Position numbers and translations under genes: made by a program. A DNA stretch of 31,526 bases from JAWLBW01 sp041687475 (GTDB lineage Bacteria; J088; JAWLBW01), in assembly GCA_041687475.1 (NCBI GenBank), contig JAWLBW010000013.1, forward strand, positions 1 to 31,526, in the 5' to 3' direction. Each line of letters starts with the position of its first letter. The first letter of the stretch is position 1. Positions 29,934 to 31,526 of the stretch are shown here, piece after piece. The notes under the pieces are model-generated. The model had not been told where the DNA came from. It ran no database searches and saw only the letters and a program-made list of their open reading frames with translations.

Positions 29934-30965
29934 TCAGGATTCTTCAGCCTGTTCCTTCAGCTTGCTCTCGTCGACGTCCTGGTAGCCGTCGCGGCTGTAG
30001 CCGCAGGCGCGGTCGGGGTGCGCCAGCAGATCGCCGGCATGTACCTTGTCGATGACGTCGGTCAGGCGAATGTCCTGCTGGTCGAACTTACCGGCCCTGA
30101 TTTCGCGTAGAAGCCGCTTTCCTTCTTCCAGGGCTTCGGGCTCGTCTTCTTCGAGTGCATAGCAGAGCAGTGAGGCGGCCAGCTCTTTCTGCAGCTCGAG
30201 ACGCCAGGGCTGCACCTCGACCGACTTGCGGAAGTATTCGACCGACTTTTTCTTGCTGCCGCGTACCCCGGCAAGCATCTTCACGAACCAGCTGTCGGGC
30301 ACCATGCGATAGAACACGCCCAGGCCGTAGCGGGCGTTGTTGTCGGTGGGGTCGCCGTTGATGGATACGGTGGTGGGCTGAATGTCGACGGACTTCAGCC
30401 ACGCCTCTTCGACCCGCGAGGCCGAGAAGAGCGAGCTGAGCACGCCCTTGGTGGTGCTCAGGCGGCCGATGCCCGAGGCCAGCCAGTGCCAGCAGTCGGG
30501 GTTCTCGGGGTAGGCCTTCAGACAGGCTTCGGACAGACTGATGATTTCTTCGTACAACGCGGTGCGCTCGGCGACGGCGTCTTCGGGCAGCGATTCGCCG
30601 ACGTCGTAATTGTTGCGCGCAATGTTGGCGTACACGAACGGATTCGATTTGTCGCGCGCCAGAACGACACGCAGCATCTCGTTCGATTTGCGCATGGCGG
30701 CAATGCGCTCGGCCGGCGTACCGTCGACCAGTGCGCCGGGGCCCATGTAGCTCCAGTTCCACAGCCAATCGGCGGCCTCGAAAAGCTCTTTGTCGCCCAG
30801 GTCGGCGTACTCGTCGGGCGTCAGCGCGAGCGCACGAATGAGCGGATGCGTGGCGTCCGTTACGGCTTCGTGCGTGTGTTCGTCGGCGCTTTCATGGGCC
30901 CCGACGGGTGAGGCGGCGAGCACGGAAACGGCAAATGTGAAAACGGCGATAAGGCGAAACGGCAT
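29934..30965 (-). CDS. Secreted TPR-like protein of the RMDN (regulator of microtubule dynamics) type
   Basis: A 343-residue exported protein: MPFRLIAVFTFAVSVLAASPVGA is a Sec signal with a likely cut before HESADEHTHE. The new N-terminus is His-rich (HESADEHTHEAVTDATH). The body is alpha-helical repeat: NPFVYANIARNNYDVGE, LYEEIISLSEACLKAYPENPDCWHWLASGIGRLSTTKGV, VEEAWLKSVDIQPTTVSINGDPTDNNARYGLGVFYRMVPDSWFVKMLAGV and SVEYFRKSVEVQPWRLELQKELAASLLCYA. The order (helices, W-A-x-GIG..., A-x-QP, then LG-x-F...) mirrors RMDN proteins and their bacterial TPR relatives. The ATG at 30965 has GAGAGAG 2-8 nt upstream. A periplasmic scaffolding role is inferred. It has its own terminator and is monocistronic. 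Confidence 0.82.
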   Translation of the reverse strand: MPFRLIAVFTFAVSVLAASPVGAHESADEHTHEAVTDATHPLIRALALTPDEYADLGDKELFEAADWLWNWSYMGPGALVDGTPAERIAAMRKSNEMLRVVLARDKSNPFVYANIARNNYDVGESLPEDAVAERTALYEEIISLSEACLKAYPENPDCWHWLASGIGRLSTTKGVLSSLFSASRVEEAWLKSVDIQPTTVSINGDPTDNNARYGLGVFYRMVPDSWFVKMLAGVRGSKKKSVEYFRKSVEVQPWRLELQKELAASLLCYALEEDEPEALEEGKRLLREIRAGKFDQQDIRLTDVIDKVHAGDLLAHPDRACGYSRDGYQDVDESKLKEQAEES

Positions 30966-31234
30966 GGCTCTCTCGGTGACGAAGGTAAATTTCCCCCTCC
31001 GTGCACATTCTACGCGAGCGCCCGCCGAAAAACGAATCATAGACCGAGCCCTGGTGTCCCGTTTGGTTAATTCGCATATATTCGGACACCGATGCATCCC
31101 GATTGGCTGCGTTGCTCTTCGTCGCCGATGCTACGGCATCGACTCCTCATCGCGCCTTGCCACCCGGGCGCCTCGATGCCCTCGGTATGCATGCGAACTA
31201 ACCGCACGAGCCATTGGGTCGTAAGGATACACCG

Positions 31235-31289
31235 CGACGCAAAGGCGCAGAGGTTTTATACCGAATGCCGGGCGGCTGCCCCTCGTCCC
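31235..31289. repeat. Dispersed repeat R3, copy 2
   Basis: Aligns with 12381-12432: CGACGCAAAGGCGCAGAGG, CCGAATGCC and GGCGGCTGCCCC. It lies in the 31.0-31.46 kb gap, which otherwise holds no gene that I can support. Confidence 0.55.
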
Positions 31290-31393
31290 CCCTTCTACCT
31301 GCTTGTCGATAGTGTCGTGAACGCTGCGCGAATTCGTCGCTTGCTGCTCAGCGCATCCACGTAATTCGGCCATGCGGTAGACGACAGGGAGTG

Positions 31394-31425
31394 GCGCCGT
31401 ACTTATTCGGACGACGGACGACGAG
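31394..31425. repeat. Partial copy of dispersed repeat R2
   Basis: CGTACTTATTCGGACGACGG matches the end of the R2 copies at 2205-2297 and 5005-5097 (CTTATTCGGACGACC and TACTTGTTCCGACG). The GACGA motif is repeated several times here. Confidence 0.4.
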
Positions 31426-31458
31426 CGACGGACGAGCAGCAGGTGGCCGTGCTGCACG

Positions 31459-31526
31459 TCAGAAGGCGCCGGCCGTCTCCTCGCCCTGGAGAATGCGCAG
31501 GGCGCGGGCGAGGGCGAAGGGGGGAA
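31459..31526 (-). CDS. C-terminal end of an unidentified minus-strand gene
   Basis: Reading from the right edge on the minus strand, an open frame ends PFALARALRILQGEETAGAF and the TGA at 31461-31459. The amphipathic ending looks like an ordinary protein C-terminus, and the sequence turns gene-like after the repeat-rich gap. Only 22 codons are visible, so no family can be named. Confidence 0.4.
   Translation of the reverse strand, partial: PPFALARALRILQGEETAGAF

Overview
The window is a high-GC stretch (by eye clearly above 60% G+C in genes) from a diderm, Gram-negative-type bacterium. It carries at least six predicted lipoproteins with lipobox cysteines, an outer-membrane barrel candidate ending in Trp, and periplasmic-type enzymes. 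No rRNA, tRNA or ribosomal marker is present. FolD is reminiscent of Leptospira-type FolD and the rest suits an uncultured spirochaete or deltaproteobacterium-like lineage, but I cannot assign a taxon. A run of ten N at 28827-28836 shows this is a scaffold with at least one unresolved join.

Layout. 1-6.1 kb: the 5' part of an NhaP2-type cation/proton antiporter (minus), an aldo/keto reductase, a large penicillin-acylase-type lipoprotein, and an MBL-fold protein with an H-x-D-x-D-H diiron-like motif. 6.1-9.2 kb: two minus-strand genes, a lipoprotein with an EF-hand-like loop and an aldehyde dehydrogenase, each with a clear terminator. 9.4-14.4 kb (plus): a rhodanese lipoprotein, an MscS channel overlapping a YetF/DUF421 membrane protein, an acyltransferase, and a CoA-disulfide-reductase/rhodanese fusion behind a near-perfect 12-2-12 ArsR-type operator. 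The two rhodanese genes look like parts of one sulfane-sulfur response. 14.4-17.0 kb: a tetR-FAD monooxygenase pair (ATGA overlap) divergent from a hotdog-like protein, with a palindromic operator and back-to-back promoters between them. 17.3-21 kb: folD, a GFA/CENP-V enzyme, msrB and a lipocalin-like CrtC/AttH-type protein. 21.2-25.1 kb (minus): an AI-2E/PerM-family transporter, a lipase-like lipoprotein and a small outer-membrane protein. 25.3-31 kb: a DUF480/YceH protein, two paralogous four-cysteine lipoproteins with different C-terminal tails, a small membrane protein, and a secreted TPR/RMDN-like protein (minus). The start of another minus-strand gene's C-terminus lies at the right edge.

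The most unusual features are (i) the tandem pair of four-cysteine lipoproteins, one ending in a Gly/Pro 12-residue repeat plus a CHRD-like domain and the other in an extreme Asp/Lys/Arg/Trp tail; (ii) a family of 210-260 bp imperfect inverted-repeat elements placed directly after the stop codons of three consecutive genes (18.9-21.2 kb), related to other intergenic repeats at 2.2, 5.0 and 31.4 kb; and (iii) several genes whose -10 hexamer lies 6-7 nt before the start codon, suggesting leaderless mRNAs. No CRISPR array, complete IS element, phage or classical defence locus is visible.
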